A stretch of DNA of 35,881 nt from Chroococcus sp. CMT-3BRIN-NPC107 (GCA_019359635.1 JAHHGY010000036.1:1-35881); one strand, 5' to 3'. Counted from the stretch's first letter, positions 1 to 8,200 are shown. The notes: generated from the letters alone by a model not told the origin. Numbers and translations: made by a program.

Positions 1-161
1 ACTCTCAAGGGCAAGTAATCGGCACATGGGCAGACGTACTTAACCGCGCTAACCTAGGTATGGAAGTAATGCACGAGCGTAATGCTCACAACTTCCCTCT
101 AGACTTGGCGGCGGGTGAAGCTACTCCTGTTGCTTTAACTGCTCCTGCAATCAACGGTTAA
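1..161 (+). CDS. psbA: Photosystem II D1 protein, C-terminal fragment
   Basis: Only the last 52 codons are in the window; the gene begins upstream. D1 is the photosystem II reaction-centre subunit in the thylakoid membrane and carries most ligands of the Mn4CaO5 cluster. The visible tail reads through [17 protein letters not shown], which supplies the known C-terminal ligands: the His-Glu pair (332/333 in standard numbering), His337, Asp342 and the carboxylate of Ala344. It is followed by a 16-residue extension ending [11 protein letters not shown], which CtpA removes during maturation. The reading frame is phase 3 and ends with TAA at 159-161, followed by a strong terminator. Family identity is certain. 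Which psbA copy or isoform this is cannot be told from the tail. Confidence 0.97.
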   Translation, partial: SQGQVIGTWADVLNRANLGMEVMHERNAHNFPLDLAAGEATPVALTAPAING

Positions 162-194
162 TTTCTCACCCTCATAGTTAATCTAGAATAATTT

Positions 195-227
195 AAAAAG
201 CGCTCTCCTTCACGGAGGGCGCTTTTT
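195..227 (+). terminator. Rho-independent terminator of psbA
   Basis: A 14-bp stem (AAAAAGCGCTCTCC pairing with GGAGGGCGCTTTTT, one G-U pair) with a five-base loop ends in a run of five T. It lies 33 bases after the psbA stop codon. The A-run/T-run symmetry means it could also stop transcripts arriving from the minus-strand pseudogene at 244-600. Confidence 0.9.
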
Positions 228-243
228 CATTGTATGTGCTTGG

Positions 244-600
244 TTAGAAAGACTGGAACTCTATCTCAGCAATTTCAAAAAAGCTTTTTGTAGTATCTAT
301 TGCTATTTTTTTATCAAAGTCTTTGTAGGTGTAGATTACAGCAGACAAAAATTGTTGATTAGATTAAATATAAAGAGAAATTCCTGAATCAATTAATGGT
401 ACAAAAGTATTATGACCTTGATTATCTTTTTTGCCTAAAATAGCCGGAGAAAAAATAATTGGTTCTCTATACATTTTTAAATCTAAAGTTTGGGTAAGAT
501 TGTTAAAGTAATTTTTTATTATGGTTTCATCTACTTTTATTGTGTAAAACCCTTCAATTAACAATTTTTGTCTAAAGATTTCTGGGGCTAAATTTTTCAT
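244..600 (-). pseudogene. S-adenosylmethionine decarboxylase-like gene with in-frame stop
   Basis: From ATG at 600 the frame reads 78 codons, meets TAA at 366-364, then continues in the same frame for 39 codons to TAA at 246-244. Both halves make one protein of the SpeD/AdoMet-decarboxylase type. The first half ends LIDSGISLYI and the second gives SNQQFLSAVIYTYKDFD. Placed without gaps on Thermotoga AdoMetDC (recalled numbering), the DS serine falls on the pyruvoyl-forming Ser63, the stop on Trp70, and Tyr residues on His68 and Cys83. So the fold is recognisable, but two catalytic positions differ and a tryptophan codon has become a stop. No Shine-Dalgarno is visible before the ATG. The family call is from remembered motifs; the shared frame across the stop is seen directly. 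A readthrough gene or a sequencing error are the alternatives. Confidence 0.65.
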
Positions 601-624
601 AAAGCGTTTTACAAATTAAGGAAT

Positions 625-1275
625 TTGGGTAAGAGCGATCGCATAATAGTATATGTAGAACGTCATGGAGACAAAACAACGGTTTACGCACGCCCTTTAG
701 CCCGATTGATAGAGCAATTACAGCGCTTGCCAGGAGTAGGCCCAAAAACTGCTCAACGCCTAGCTTTACACATTCTTAAGCGCTCGGAATCAGAAGTACA
801 AGCTCTGGCGCAAGCATTGATTGAGGCCAAACAACAAATTGGTTTATGTTCGGTTTGCTTTAATTTATCCGCCGAGCCAACTTGTGAAATTTGCCGCAAT
901 GCTAATCGCGATCGTCATACAATTTGTGTAGTCGCTGATGCTCGCGATGTAATTGCTTTAGAAAAAACTAGAGAGTACAACGGCAAGTATCATGTTTTAG
1001 GTGGAGTGCTGTCGCCAATGGAAGGTATTGGTACAGAGCAGCTTAACATCCAACCCTTAATACGTCGCGTTAGTCAAGAGCAGCCTAAAGAAATTATTTT
1101 AGCTATTAGTCCTAGCGTCGAAGGCGAAACTACAACTTTGTATGTAGGACAACTGCTTAAACCCTTTACAAAAGTTACTAGAATTGCTTTTGGCTTACCA
1201 GTAGGTGGAGATTTGGAATACGCAGACGAAATAACTTTAGCTAGAGCTTTAGAAGGTCGCAGAGAGTTAGATTAA
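625..1275 (+). CDS. recR: Recombination protein RecR
   Basis: RecR acts with RecO (and RecF) to load RecA at single-stranded gaps. A helix-hairpin-helix segment [17 protein letters not shown] is followed by a four-cysteine zinc finger (CSVC...CEIC), then a Toprim domain with [14 protein letters not shown] and [13 protein letters not shown], and the usual C-terminus ALEGRRELD. From the TTG at 625 it is 216 residues, about 16-18 longer than typical RecR. The conserved part begins at [12 protein letters not shown] (residue 20). No ATG or GTG is in frame between. AAGGAA lies only one base before the TTG, which is too close for a ribosome site, whereas GGAG at 667-670 sits well placed before an in-frame ACG at 679. 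The start is therefore uncertain, the identity is not. It ends 9 bases from the convergent PrsW gene. Confidence 0.95.
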   Translation: MGKSDRIIVYVERHGDKTTVYARPLARLIEQLQRLPGVGPKTAQRLALHILKRSESEVQALAQALIEAKQQIGLCSVCFNLSAEPTCEICRNANRDRHTICVVADARDVIALEKTREYNGKYHVLGGVLSPMEGIGTEQLNIQPLIRRVSQEQPKEIILAISPSVEGETTTLYVGQLLKPFTKVTRIAFGLPVGGDLEYADEITLARALEGRRELD

Positions 1276-1284
1276 TAACTTAAT

Positions 1285-2622
1285 TTATTTAGGAGTGTTA
1301 AAAAAACGAGTGGCAAAATTTTGACTCCGCGTGGGTGATAAAGTTCGAGCTTTGAGAATCGCCGCCGTCAAAAAAGCGTAAGATAATACTCCCACCACCG
1401 CTAAGAATAAGCCGCTAAGTAAGCCTGTAGCATTCCATAACGCATGGAGAGTCGCCGACGTAAAGTATCCTACTGCTAAAATTTGCCAGCGTTTGCTCGG
1501 CTTTAACACGCTTAAACCAATGAAATAGCCTAAATAGCCGCTATAAGCCATGTGTCCAGCTACGGAGCCAATAATTCGGGGAATTAGTAACTGCAATCCT
1601 ACTAATTGACCGATGCCATCCCCTGATTGCAAGCCTACACTCCGGCTAATTTCCGGGACATATTGACCGAGAGTTTCTAATAATGTAAAGCCAACAGCCG
1701 AAGCCGTCCCTAATAAAATGCCATCTAAAGGCTCCCAAACGCCAATCTTCTCTCGCCAAGGACTGCGAAGCTTTTGACCGATAAAATAAGCTGCTAAAAT
1801 CGGCAGAGCTTTAAGTAATTCTTCCATCAATCCAGCCCCGAAGAACATTCGTAGCAACAATTGCCCAAAGCCAACTGTTTCGTCTGGTAAAGGTAAGCGA
1901 CCGGGTAAAATGTTACGGAAGATAAAAATAAATAGCGGCAATATCGGACTTAGTAGTATTAATCCGGTACTTAGAGCCATGCTAAACAGCACCCACCAAG
2001 GTTTGTGTTTGCCACAAAGTTGATATACAAAATAGTAAGCAATCCCAGCTAAGTAGGTAGCTACGAGCATTTGATTAAAAAAAGCCGTTTCTGGTTGTCC
2101 TACGGTCGCAAACATTAGTACTACAAATACGACAGTAAATATACCTGGGATTAAATAAGCTTTTTTAGTTAAATCTCCGCCAGTAGAAAATATAGGAAAT
2201 AATTGGGTAAAACTAACTTGTTGTTCGGCTTCGGAGATAGGGGTTAAGTTAATAGAAGGTTTAGGCTGCGAACTTAGTAATAATTGAAAAACAAATTCAG
2301 GTCCGTTATTGCCTAGTATAAAGCGATCGCCTGCTTGTAATATGCGACATCCTAACACGGGTTCTTGGTTTAAATACGTGCCATTGGCGCTATTTAGATC
2401 GCAAATTAGCCAGCTATTAGGTTTTGCGGGACGAATTGCAGCATGGCGGCGAGAAACCACACTGTAGGAGCCATCTATGACAATTTGGCAACTAAGGTCG
2501 CGCCCAATAATAATTTCTTGAGTGGAAGAAAGTAAATAGCGGCGAGGAGGTACAGAATTTGCGATGCCTGCGGTGGTAGACAACTCCTGTAAATATCCCT
2601 CACCAAACTCTTTTTCTTTCAT
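1285..2622 (-). CDS. FHA-domain PrsW-type intramembrane metalloprotease
   Basis: A 445-residue fusion. Residues about 25-120 form an FHA phosphothreonine-binding domain: IIIGRDLSCQIVI, then VVSRRHAAI and LNSANGTYLNQ, which are the GR, SxxH-like and NGT signatures. From about 150 on there are many hydrophobic segments with the PrsW/CPBP-like metal motifs: EELLK near residue 265, FTLLE near 314, HMAYSGYLGYFIG near 358 and HALWN near 393. PrsW in Bacillus is a site-1 protease that cleaves an anti-sigma factor. Here the expected arrangement is a cytosolic phosphopeptide sensor attached to a membrane protease, but the substrate is unknown. It is the last gene of a minus-strand group with def and a 66-residue membrane protein, 71 bases after the latter. 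Domain calls are confident; regulation of the protease by the FHA domain is inference. Confidence 0.88.
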   Translation of the reverse strand: MKEKEFGEGYLQELSTTAGIANSVPPRRYLLSSTQEIIIGRDLSCQIVIDGSYSVVSRRHAAIRPAKPNSWLICDLNSANGTYLNQEPVLGCRILQAGDRFILGNNGPEFVFQLLLSSQPKPSINLTPISEAEQQVSFTQLFPIFSTGGDLTKKAYLIPGIFTVVFVVLMFATVGQPETAFFNQMLVATYLAGIAYYFVYQLCGKHKPWWVLFSMALSTGLILLSPILPLFIFIFRNILPGRLPLPDETVGFGQLLLRMFFGAGLMEELLKALPILAAYFIGQKLRSPWREKIGVWEPLDGILLGTASAVGFTLLETLGQYVPEISRSVGLQSGDGIGQLVGLQLLIPRIIGSVAGHMAYSGYLGYFIGLSVLKPSKRWQILAVGYFTSATLHALWNATGLLSGLFLAVVGVLSYAFLTAAILKARTLSPTRSQNFATRFFNTPK

Positions 2623-2693
2623 GTTGACAATGCTACATTTGACAACAGCATATAGCTACACAAGCTTATTAAAAGCAATTAGGATACTTTTTG

Positions 2694-2894
2694 CTACTGC
2701 TTATTTGCATTGCGTACGGCAGCAAAGAAAAAGAAGATTGTCAATGGCACAGCGCTGGCTAAGATAATACTTGTATTTAGGTTGCCCAAATCGGGATTAC
2801 CAGAAGCTAGTTCAAAAATTGAGCCTACTGAAGCGATCGCAGTTATGCAGCAACCACCTAAAAATAAACCACTTTTGGGAGTCATTGCATTCAT
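2694..2894 (-). CDS. Small two-helix membrane protein
   Basis: Sixty-six residues with two hydrophobic stretches: SGLFLGGCCITAIASVGSIF (about 8-27) and ASAVPLTIFFFFAAV (about 46-60), ending in the charged tail RNANKQ. The ATG shares its A with the last base of the def stop codon (TAATG), so translation is probably coupled to def. I do not recognise a functional family. The clean two-segment topology and the stop-start overlap argue for a real gene rather than chance. A second in-frame ATG four codons in (MTPKSG) is an alternative start. Confidence 0.65.
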   Translation of the reverse strand: MNAMTPKSGLFLGGCCITAIASVGSIFELASGNPDLGNLNTSIILASAVPLTIFFFFAAVRNANKQ

Positions 2895-3469
2895 TAAAGT
2901 TTACCTTGAGAAATCGGTTTTACAGCTTTGGCCGAAAAGCCTTGTTTGGTTAATTCTTGAGTTACAGCCAAACTATTTTGAACGCGATCTACAAATAATA
3001 CGCCGTTGAGATGATCGATCTCGTGCTGAATACACCGCGATAGTAGCTCTGTGGCGGTTAAAGTTTGAGGGCGACCATACTCATCTTTGTATGCTATCTC
3101 TACCATTTGCGGACGAGTTACGTCCATATAAACGTTGGGAATGCTAAGACAGCCTTCTTGAGCGATGCAAAGTTCTGGGCTGAGGTGCTTGATGGTAGGA
3201 TTAATTAATATTAATGGTTGATTTGCAGGATTGTCGGGTTCGCAATCGATGACAATTAGCTGTTTTTGTACGGCTACTTGAGGGGCTGCTAATCCAATTC
3301 CATCCGCAGTATACATGGTTTGCAGCATTTCTCTTGCTAATTGACGAATTTCTCCGTCTACTTTAGCCACCCTTTTGGTATTTTGCCGCAAAGCGCGATC
3401 GCCTAAGTAGCGAAGTTCCAAAGGGGGATTAGTTAGCTTTTGTTTTTCAACTGCAACTATAGAGGCCAT
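2894..3469 (-). CDS. def: Peptide deformylase
   Basis: Removes the N-formyl group from nascent proteins in the cytoplasm. All three metal/catalytic motifs are present: GIGLAAPQ, EGCLS (the Cys ligand) and QHEIDHLNG (two His ligands plus the catalytic Glu). The frame stays open up to a TTG at 3496, but ATG at 3469 (MASIVAVEKQKL) is chosen because ACAGG precedes it at a normal distance and the N-terminus then resembles cyanobacterial deformylases. This gives 191 residues. It heads a minus-strand group with the small membrane protein (1-base overlap) and the FHA-PrsW gene. The 5' side is a 396-base gap shared with the divergent histidine kinase. Confidence 0.95.
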   Translation of the reverse strand: MASIVAVEKQKLTNPPLELRYLGDRALRQNTKRVAKVDGEIRQLAREMLQTMYTADGIGLAAPQVAVQKQLIVIDCEPDNPANQPLILINPTIKHLSPELCIAQEGCLSIPNVYMDVTRPQMVEIAYKDEYGRPQTLTATELLSRCIQHEIDHLNGVLFVDRVQNSLAVTQELTKQGFSAKAVKPISQGKL

Positions 3470-3496
3470 GAAATACCTGTAACTCGCTTTTATCAA

Positions 3497-3865
3497 TATT
3501 GTTTAGTTTCTATTTTAACAATTATTCAGAAATCTCGGCTAATTTTAGGGAGGATGGAGAAATTTTGGATATATTGCTTGGTTTGATTCTTTTTGCTATT
3601 TGTAAACTCGTTACCGGACTTTAGCAGTGCTTGCTAAACTAATATAGTTGGGTAGCATAGCGGCAAATTAACCGCGATCGAGTTTTTTATTCATCGATTG
3701 GCAATTCTTTGATATTTTAGGCGATCGCCTAAAAGCTTAATTAATAGCAAAATCAAGTTATCTTTAATACACTAATACACTATTATTCTGCAATCTGGCG
3801 TTGGATACAACACTTTTACAAATAGACCTACCATAACTATCCAAAATATAAAGTCGTCGCAAACA
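3497..3865. other. Intergenic region between def and the histidine kinase
   Basis: About 370 bases of AT-rich DNA between divergent genes. No reading frame of note is seen. The one clear structure is the 20-bp palindrome at 3715-3734 listed separately. No convincing -35/-10 pair could be assigned by eye. Confidence 0.6.
3715..3734. repeat. 20-bp perfect palindrome centred on HIP1
   Basis: TTTTAGGCGA is followed immediately by its reverse complement TCGCCTAAAA, with no spacer. The centre is the HIP1 octamer GCGATCGC, so the symmetry reaches six bases further on each side than HIP1 needs. It lies about 130 bases before the histidine kinase start. It could be an operator or just an extended HIP1 site. 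Confidence 0.8.
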
Positions 3866-5746
3866 GTGGAAAGTTCTCAAGCTCAGGAAGCTTTATTGCA
3901 AGAAATAGAACAAAGACAGCGCCTGATTCAGCAATTAGGTCAGCAAACTGAGCGCGAAAGATTGATGAGTGTCATTTCTGGGCAAATTTGCGCTTCTCTA
4001 AATCTAGAGGAAATTCTCAATACTACTGTTACCCAAGTACGGCAATTTCTCAATTGCGATCGGGTAGTTGTTTATCAAGTTGAACCCAAAACCGGACTAG
4101 CTACAGTAGTTGCGGAAGCTACGCAACCTAATTCCAACTCTTTACTAAATGTAAAAATTGCTACGCCTTTATTTGGAGAACGTTTAACTCACTACCAGCA
4201 AGGTAATATGCGGGTACTTAATGATATTCAACAACAGGGAAGCGCGACAGCTATCAACCAATTTTTGCAGGAACAGCAAGTAAAAGCTAGTTTGACAGTG
4301 CCTTTGCTTTATGGGGGTAATTTTTGGGGAATACTCGCCATTCATCAATGTTCCGGAGCGCGGCAGTGGCAGCAATTAGAAATAAATCTGCTCAAGCAGT
4401 TAGCCACCCAAGTATCGATCGCAATTCAGCAATCGGAGTTATATCAACAAGTTGTTGAGCTAAATACAAATTTAGAAAATCAAGTTCAAGAGCGCACCAA
4501 ACAACTACAACAGTCTCTCGACTACGAAGCAATTCTCAAACGCATCAGCGACGACGTGCGCGATAGTTTGGACGAAAATCAAATTTTGCAAGTGGCAGTC
4601 TGGGAACTAGCTGTGGCTTTAAATATTGATGGTTGCGATAGTGCTTTGTACGACATCGAGGCAGCAACTGCAACAGTAAATTACGAGTACACTACATCTT
4701 TACCAACCTCTCAAGGAAAAGTCATTCAAATGATTGACTTTCAAGAAGGGTACGACCAATTGTTACGAGGTCAGCATTTTCAATTTTGCCTCCTAGTACC
4801 GGGTTACAGAGGCACGGTGGCGATGCTGGCTTGTCCAATTTTTGACGATCGCGGTGTATTAGGAGATTTGTGGTTATTTAAGCAACAAATTAACGCTTTT
4901 AGCGATTTAGAAATTCGCTTGGTACAACAAGTAGCCAATCAATGCGCGATCGCTATGCGACAAGCAAGATTGTACCAAGCAGCGCAAGTTCAAGTAGAGG
5001 AACTAGAAAAACTCAATAACCTTAAAAATGACTTTTTAAGCACAGTTTCCCATGAACTGCGAACGCCTCTAGCCAATATGAAGATGGCAATTCAGATGCT
5101 AGGAATTACGATAAATCGTTCTCAAGAGTTGTTTGCAGAACTAAGAAAACCAGCAGAGGAACAAAATAAAGTTGCTCGTTACTATCAAATATTACAAAAC
5201 GAGTGCGAACGAGAATTGAAGTTAATTGACGACTTATTAAATTTGCAACAGATGTATGCAGGCGTACAACCATTATTGCTGACATCAATCAACTTACAAA
5301 CCTGGCTGCCAGAACTTGCCGAACCTTTTAGCCAACGTCTTAAAAATCAGCAGCAGTTGTTGAGTATAGAAGTAGGTTTAGATGTACCCAACTTGATCGG
5401 AGACTCGGCTTCTTTAGGGCGGGTTTTTACAGAATTATTAGATAATGCTTGCAAATATACTCCCCGCGGCGAAAAAATTGTCATCAAAGCTACTAATCAC
5501 GGTGAAATGATCCAGGTAAGTGTTTTAAATTCAGGGGTAGAAATTCCTAAAAGCGAACGCGAACGAGTATTTGACCGCTTTTACCGCATTCCCAACAGCG
5601 ATCCTTGGAAACAAGGAGGTACGGGGTTAGGATTGGCTTTAGTTAGACAAATTTTAAGTCGTATAGGGGGAACAATTCAGGTAGCCAATAGCGATCGCGG
5701 ATTAACTTGCTTTATGGTAGAAATACCGCTAACGCCCGTATTATGA
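3866..5746 (+). CDS. GAF-GAF sensor histidine kinase
   Basis: A 626-residue cytosolic kinase with no membrane segment. Order: a short coiled coil (1-30), GAF 1 (about 40-190), a coiled-coil linker with ENQVQERTKQLQQS, GAF 2 (about 222-368), HisKA with the phosphoacceptor His396 in STVSHELRTPLAN, and HATPase_c with the N box ELLDNACKYTP and the G2 box GGTGLGLALV. The G1 box reads NSGVEIP instead of DxGxG, a variant I recall in other cyanobacterial kinases. The GAF domains could bind a bilin or a small ligand; no conserved bilin cysteine context was recognised. The start is GTG at 3866. No receiver domain is attached and no regulator is adjacent. Its TGA overlaps the ATG of the DUF3598 gene (ATGA), so the two are co-translated. 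Confidence 0.93.
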   Translation: MESSQAQEALLQEIEQRQRLIQQLGQQTERERLMSVISGQICASLNLEEILNTTVTQVRQFLNCDRVVVYQVEPKTGLATVVAEATQPNSNSLLNVKIATPLFGERLTHYQQGNMRVLNDIQQQGSATAINQFLQEQQVKASLTVPLLYGGNFWGILAIHQCSGARQWQQLEINLLKQLATQVSIAIQQSELYQQVVELNTNLENQVQERTKQLQQSLDYEAILKRISDDVRDSLDENQILQVAVWELAVALNIDGCDSALYDIEAATATVNYEYTTSLPTSQGKVIQMIDFQEGYDQLLRGQHFQFCLLVPGYRGTVAMLACPIFDDRGVLGDLWLFKQQINAFSDLEIRLVQQVANQCAIAMRQARLYQAAQVQVEELEKLNNLKNDFLSTVSHELRTPLANMKMAIQMLGITINRSQELFAELRKPAEEQNKVARYYQILQNECERELKLIDDLLNLQQMYAGVQPLLLTSINLQTWLPELAEPFSQRLKNQQQLLSIEVGLDVPNLIGDSASLGRVFTELLDNACKYTPRGEKIVIKATNHGEMIQVSVLNSGVEIPKSERERVFDRFYRIPNSDPWKQGGTGLGLALVRQILSRIGGTIQVANSDRGLTCFMVEIPLTPVL

Positions 5747-6564
5747 AATCCCAGTGGCAATGTTTGTTAGAAAATATAGGAGAGTGGCACGGTTCTTTTA
5801 CGCGCTTATCTCCCCAAGGAGAAGTTATAGAAGATACGCCAACTCTGGTTTCTCTTGAAGGCTTAAACGATAACAAAACCGTTCATCAAATCGTCCGCCG
5901 CTTGCCTCCAAATCTTCCTCCTGAAGAAAAAGTTTTTAAATATAGTTCGTTAGGACGGGGAATTTTATTATTTGACGATGGAGCTTTTTCTAGTGGTTCT
6001 ATTCAATTAGCGCCTTTTAGCCAATTTGGCGCAGAATTAGGATTAATAGCCCATAAGCGCCGTTTGCGTTTAGTGCAGTTATTTAATAATGGTCAGTTAG
6101 AAAGATTGACTTTAATTCGCGAAAAACTCCAAGATGCCACTACACCAGAAAAACTGCCCCTAACAGTGGACGATTTAGTTGGGACATGGCAAGGGGAAGC
6201 TTGTACTATTTACCCCGATTGGCGATCGCCCGATACTTACCAAACGACCCTCAAAATTGAGCGCGGAGAGGAAAATGAATTATTGCAGCAACTAACTACT
6301 GGTAAGGGAAGTATTGCATCAAAGGCTACTATTAACGGAAAGGTTATTTGTTTTGATAGTGGGTATCAAGTATTGCTCCTTCCTGATGGGGCTTCTTCTA
6401 CTTGTCCAGTAGAGCTAAAAGCAAATACTGGTTTTTTTCTTGAAGTTGGCTGGTTGAAGTCGCCCACAGAACGTCAAAGGCTAATTCGTACTTACAACAG
6501 CCAGGGTGAATGGGTTAATCTTACGTTAGTTACCGAATACAGACTCTCTCAGCAATCACCGTAA
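5743..6564 (+). CDS. DUF3598 family protein
   Basis: Begins MKSQWQCLLENIGEWHGSFT, the characteristic opening of the cyanobacterial DUF3598 family, and is 273 residues long. Two related halves are visible: EWHGSFTRLSPQGE near the start and VGTWQGEACTIYPDWRSP near residue 147. This fits the calycin-like barrel fold reported for the family. Its function is unknown. The frame is open 12 codons further upstream, but the ATG at 5743 forms a 4-base ATGA overlap with the kinase stop and matches the family N-terminus, so it is the better start. No signal peptide or membrane segment is seen. The coupling to the kinase hints at a shared role, which is inference only. Confidence 0.88.
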   Translation: MKSQWQCLLENIGEWHGSFTRLSPQGEVIEDTPTLVSLEGLNDNKTVHQIVRRLPPNLPPEEKVFKYSSLGRGILLFDDGAFSSGSIQLAPFSQFGAELGLIAHKRRLRLVQLFNNGQLERLTLIREKLQDATTPEKLPLTVDDLVGTWQGEACTIYPDWRSPDTYQTTLKIERGEENELLQQLTTGKGSIASKATINGKVICFDSGYQVLLLPDGASSTCPVELKANTGFFLEVGWLKSPTERQRLIRTYNSQGEWVNLTLVTEYRLSQQSP

Positions 6565-6635
6565 AATTACGCATATTGATAGATAGAGGTATATAAAATT
6601 TTAGGTATTATCTAGTAAAAATACTGAGCAGCATC

Positions 6636-7217
6636 GTGAAATCATTTGCTAAGTCAATAAATTTACAAAGTTTTCGGTTGAGTAAGACAGAAAACTCCTT
6701 ACAAGAAGGACTCAAAACTGTCGGGTTGACGCTATGTTTGGCTTTTGGCGTGCGAATAGCCGCCGCTCAATGTTACTTAATTCCTTCTGGCTCCATGGAA
6801 CCAACTTTAGAAGTAAACGATCGCTTAATAGTAGATAAAATTAGCTACAACTTTACAAGTCCTCATCGGGGAGATGTAGTCGTATTTACGCCGCCGCAAA
6901 TCATTGTAGAAAAAGAAAAATCCACCGAACCTTTTATTAAAAGAGTAATTGGCTTGCCAGGGGAGCAAATTGAGATTAAAGGCGGGCGAGTTTATGTTAA
7001 TAATCAACCCTTGCTAGAAAATTACATTGCCGACACCCCAAACTACAACTGGGGACCGCAAATTGTCCCAAGAAATTCTTATTTAGTTTTAGGAGATAAT
7101 CGCAATAAAAGCTACGACGGTCATGTTTGGGGATTTTTAGAGCGCGATCGCCTAATTGGTAAAGTAGTGATGCGTTTTTGGCCTCCCGAACGCTTTAGTA
7201 ACTTTGCTAGTAAATAA
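6636..7217 (+). CDS. lepB: Signal peptidase I
   Basis: Membrane-bound Ser/Lys peptidase that removes signal peptides from exported proteins. One N-terminal membrane segment (about residues 28-46) precedes the catalytic SGSMEPTL motif (nucleophile Ser53). The general-base lysine is Lys102 in FIKRVIGLPGE, and the family box LGDNRNKSYDGHVWG is present. Length is 193 residues, normal for cyanobacterial forms. The start is GTG at 6636; no ATG fits better. It stands alone, 71 bases after the DUF3598 gene and 28 bases before the Tab2-like gene in the same direction. Confidence 0.95.
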   Translation: MKSFAKSINLQSFRLSKTENSLQEGLKTVGLTLCLAFGVRIAAAQCYLIPSGSMEPTLEVNDRLIVDKISYNFTSPHRGDVVVFTPPQIIVEKEKSTEPFIKRVIGLPGEQIEIKGGRVYVNNQPLLENYIADTPNYNWGPQIVPRNSYLVLGDNRNKSYDGHVWGFLERDRLIGKVVMRFWPPERFSNFASK

Positions 7218-7245
7218 GCCTTTCCATATTGCTTAGAATAGCAGT

Positions 7246-8061
7246 ATGAAAATTTGGCAAGCTGACTTTTATCGTCGTCCCCTGCAAAACGACGCAGGGG
7301 AAGCACTGTGGGAATTATTAATTTGCGATCGCGATCGCTTGTTTACGTACGTTGCTTTGTGTCCTCAGTCTCAAGCCAATACTAAGTGGCTGACCGAACA
7401 GTTGCAACTAGCAGGAAAAAACCAAAAACCGGATGTAATTCAAGTATTTCGTCCGCAATCGTTAAATTTAATTCAAATAGCCGCCGGAAACTTGGGAATT
7501 TCAGTAGACCCAACTCGCCGTACTTTTGCTTTAAAACAATGGCTGCAAGAGCGTTCCTATCCTTCAAATAAAGGCGCTTATCAAGCTTTAGAACTTGATA
7601 AACCACCACCTATACCTTTACCAGCAAAGTTGTGGGGAGAACAGTGGCGTTTTGCAAGTCTTAGTGCCAGAGACATTGTAGAAGGCTTCTCTCAGCGTTT
7701 AATTCCCGTCAAAGAAATGCCAGAATTTTTATTGCCGCTCAATTTAGGATTAGCGTCTACTGCTACTATTCCAGGAGTTGTAATTGATGGAGGAAGAAAA
7801 TCAATGAAACTAGCACGGTGGTTGCAAAGTATTGCTCCAGTTGCGCTTAATTATGTTCCTGGCGATCTTAGTGGATTAGTTTTAGAAGCAGGTTTAAGCA
7901 GTCGCTATATTGTCAATACCTTTACTGATAAAGAAGTAATTTCTGCTGCTGTTGCTTACTCTCAGCGTCAACAATTGACTGAAGGATTACATTTTTTATT
8001 AGTACAACCTGACAATTCAGGCATGACTTATAGTGGCTTTTGGCTCTTAGGTAAAGAGTGA
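7246..8061 (+). CDS. Tab2/Atab2 family RNA-binding protein
   Basis: The 271-residue protein starts MKIWQADFYRRPLQ and continues WELLICD, with CPQSQANTKWLTEQL, a signature of the Tab2/Atab2 family (formerly DUF1092) of cyanobacteria and plastids. In Chlamydomonas and Arabidopsis, family members bind RNA and are needed for translation of photosystem mRNAs such as psaB. The cyanobacterial role is less clear. The protein is soluble and lacks a transit or signal sequence. A double HIP1 site (7325-7338) encodes residues CDRDRL. It follows lepB by 28 bases and may be co-transcribed with it. Family assignment is strong; transfer of the plastid function is inference. Confidence 0.9.
   Translation: MKIWQADFYRRPLQNDAGEALWELLICDRDRLFTYVALCPQSQANTKWLTEQLQLAGKNQKPDVIQVFRPQSLNLIQIAAGNLGISVDPTRRTFALKQWLQERSYPSNKGAYQALELDKPPPIPLPAKLWGEQWRFASLSARDIVEGFSQRLIPVKEMPEFLLPLNLGLASTATIPGVVIDGGRKSMKLARWLQSIAPVALNYVPGDLSGLVLEAGLSSRYIVNTFTDKEVISAAVAYSQRQQLTEGLHFLLVQPDNSGMTYSGFWLLGKE
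7325..7338. repeat. Two overlapping HIP1 octamers
   Basis: GCGATCGCGATCGC contains two GCGATCGC copies sharing GC. HIP1 is the highly iterated palindrome of many cyanobacterial genomes and occurs at many other places in this window; this is the only overlapping pair noticed. Confidence 0.85.
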
Positions 8062-8200
8062 ATAAACTTATAGTTTATTGTCGAATTATTAATAATTTTT
8101 TAGCTAAAAATAAGAGTTAACACTGAAGGTAGATACAACTAATTAAAAATAGTTTTAATCTGAATGGCATAATAAATAGACCTTTTTTAAAGGAAAATTC

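Noticed and set aside
2564..3009. Plus-strand frames over the small membrane gene and def end
   Set aside because: They are the complement of genes better supported on the minus strand.
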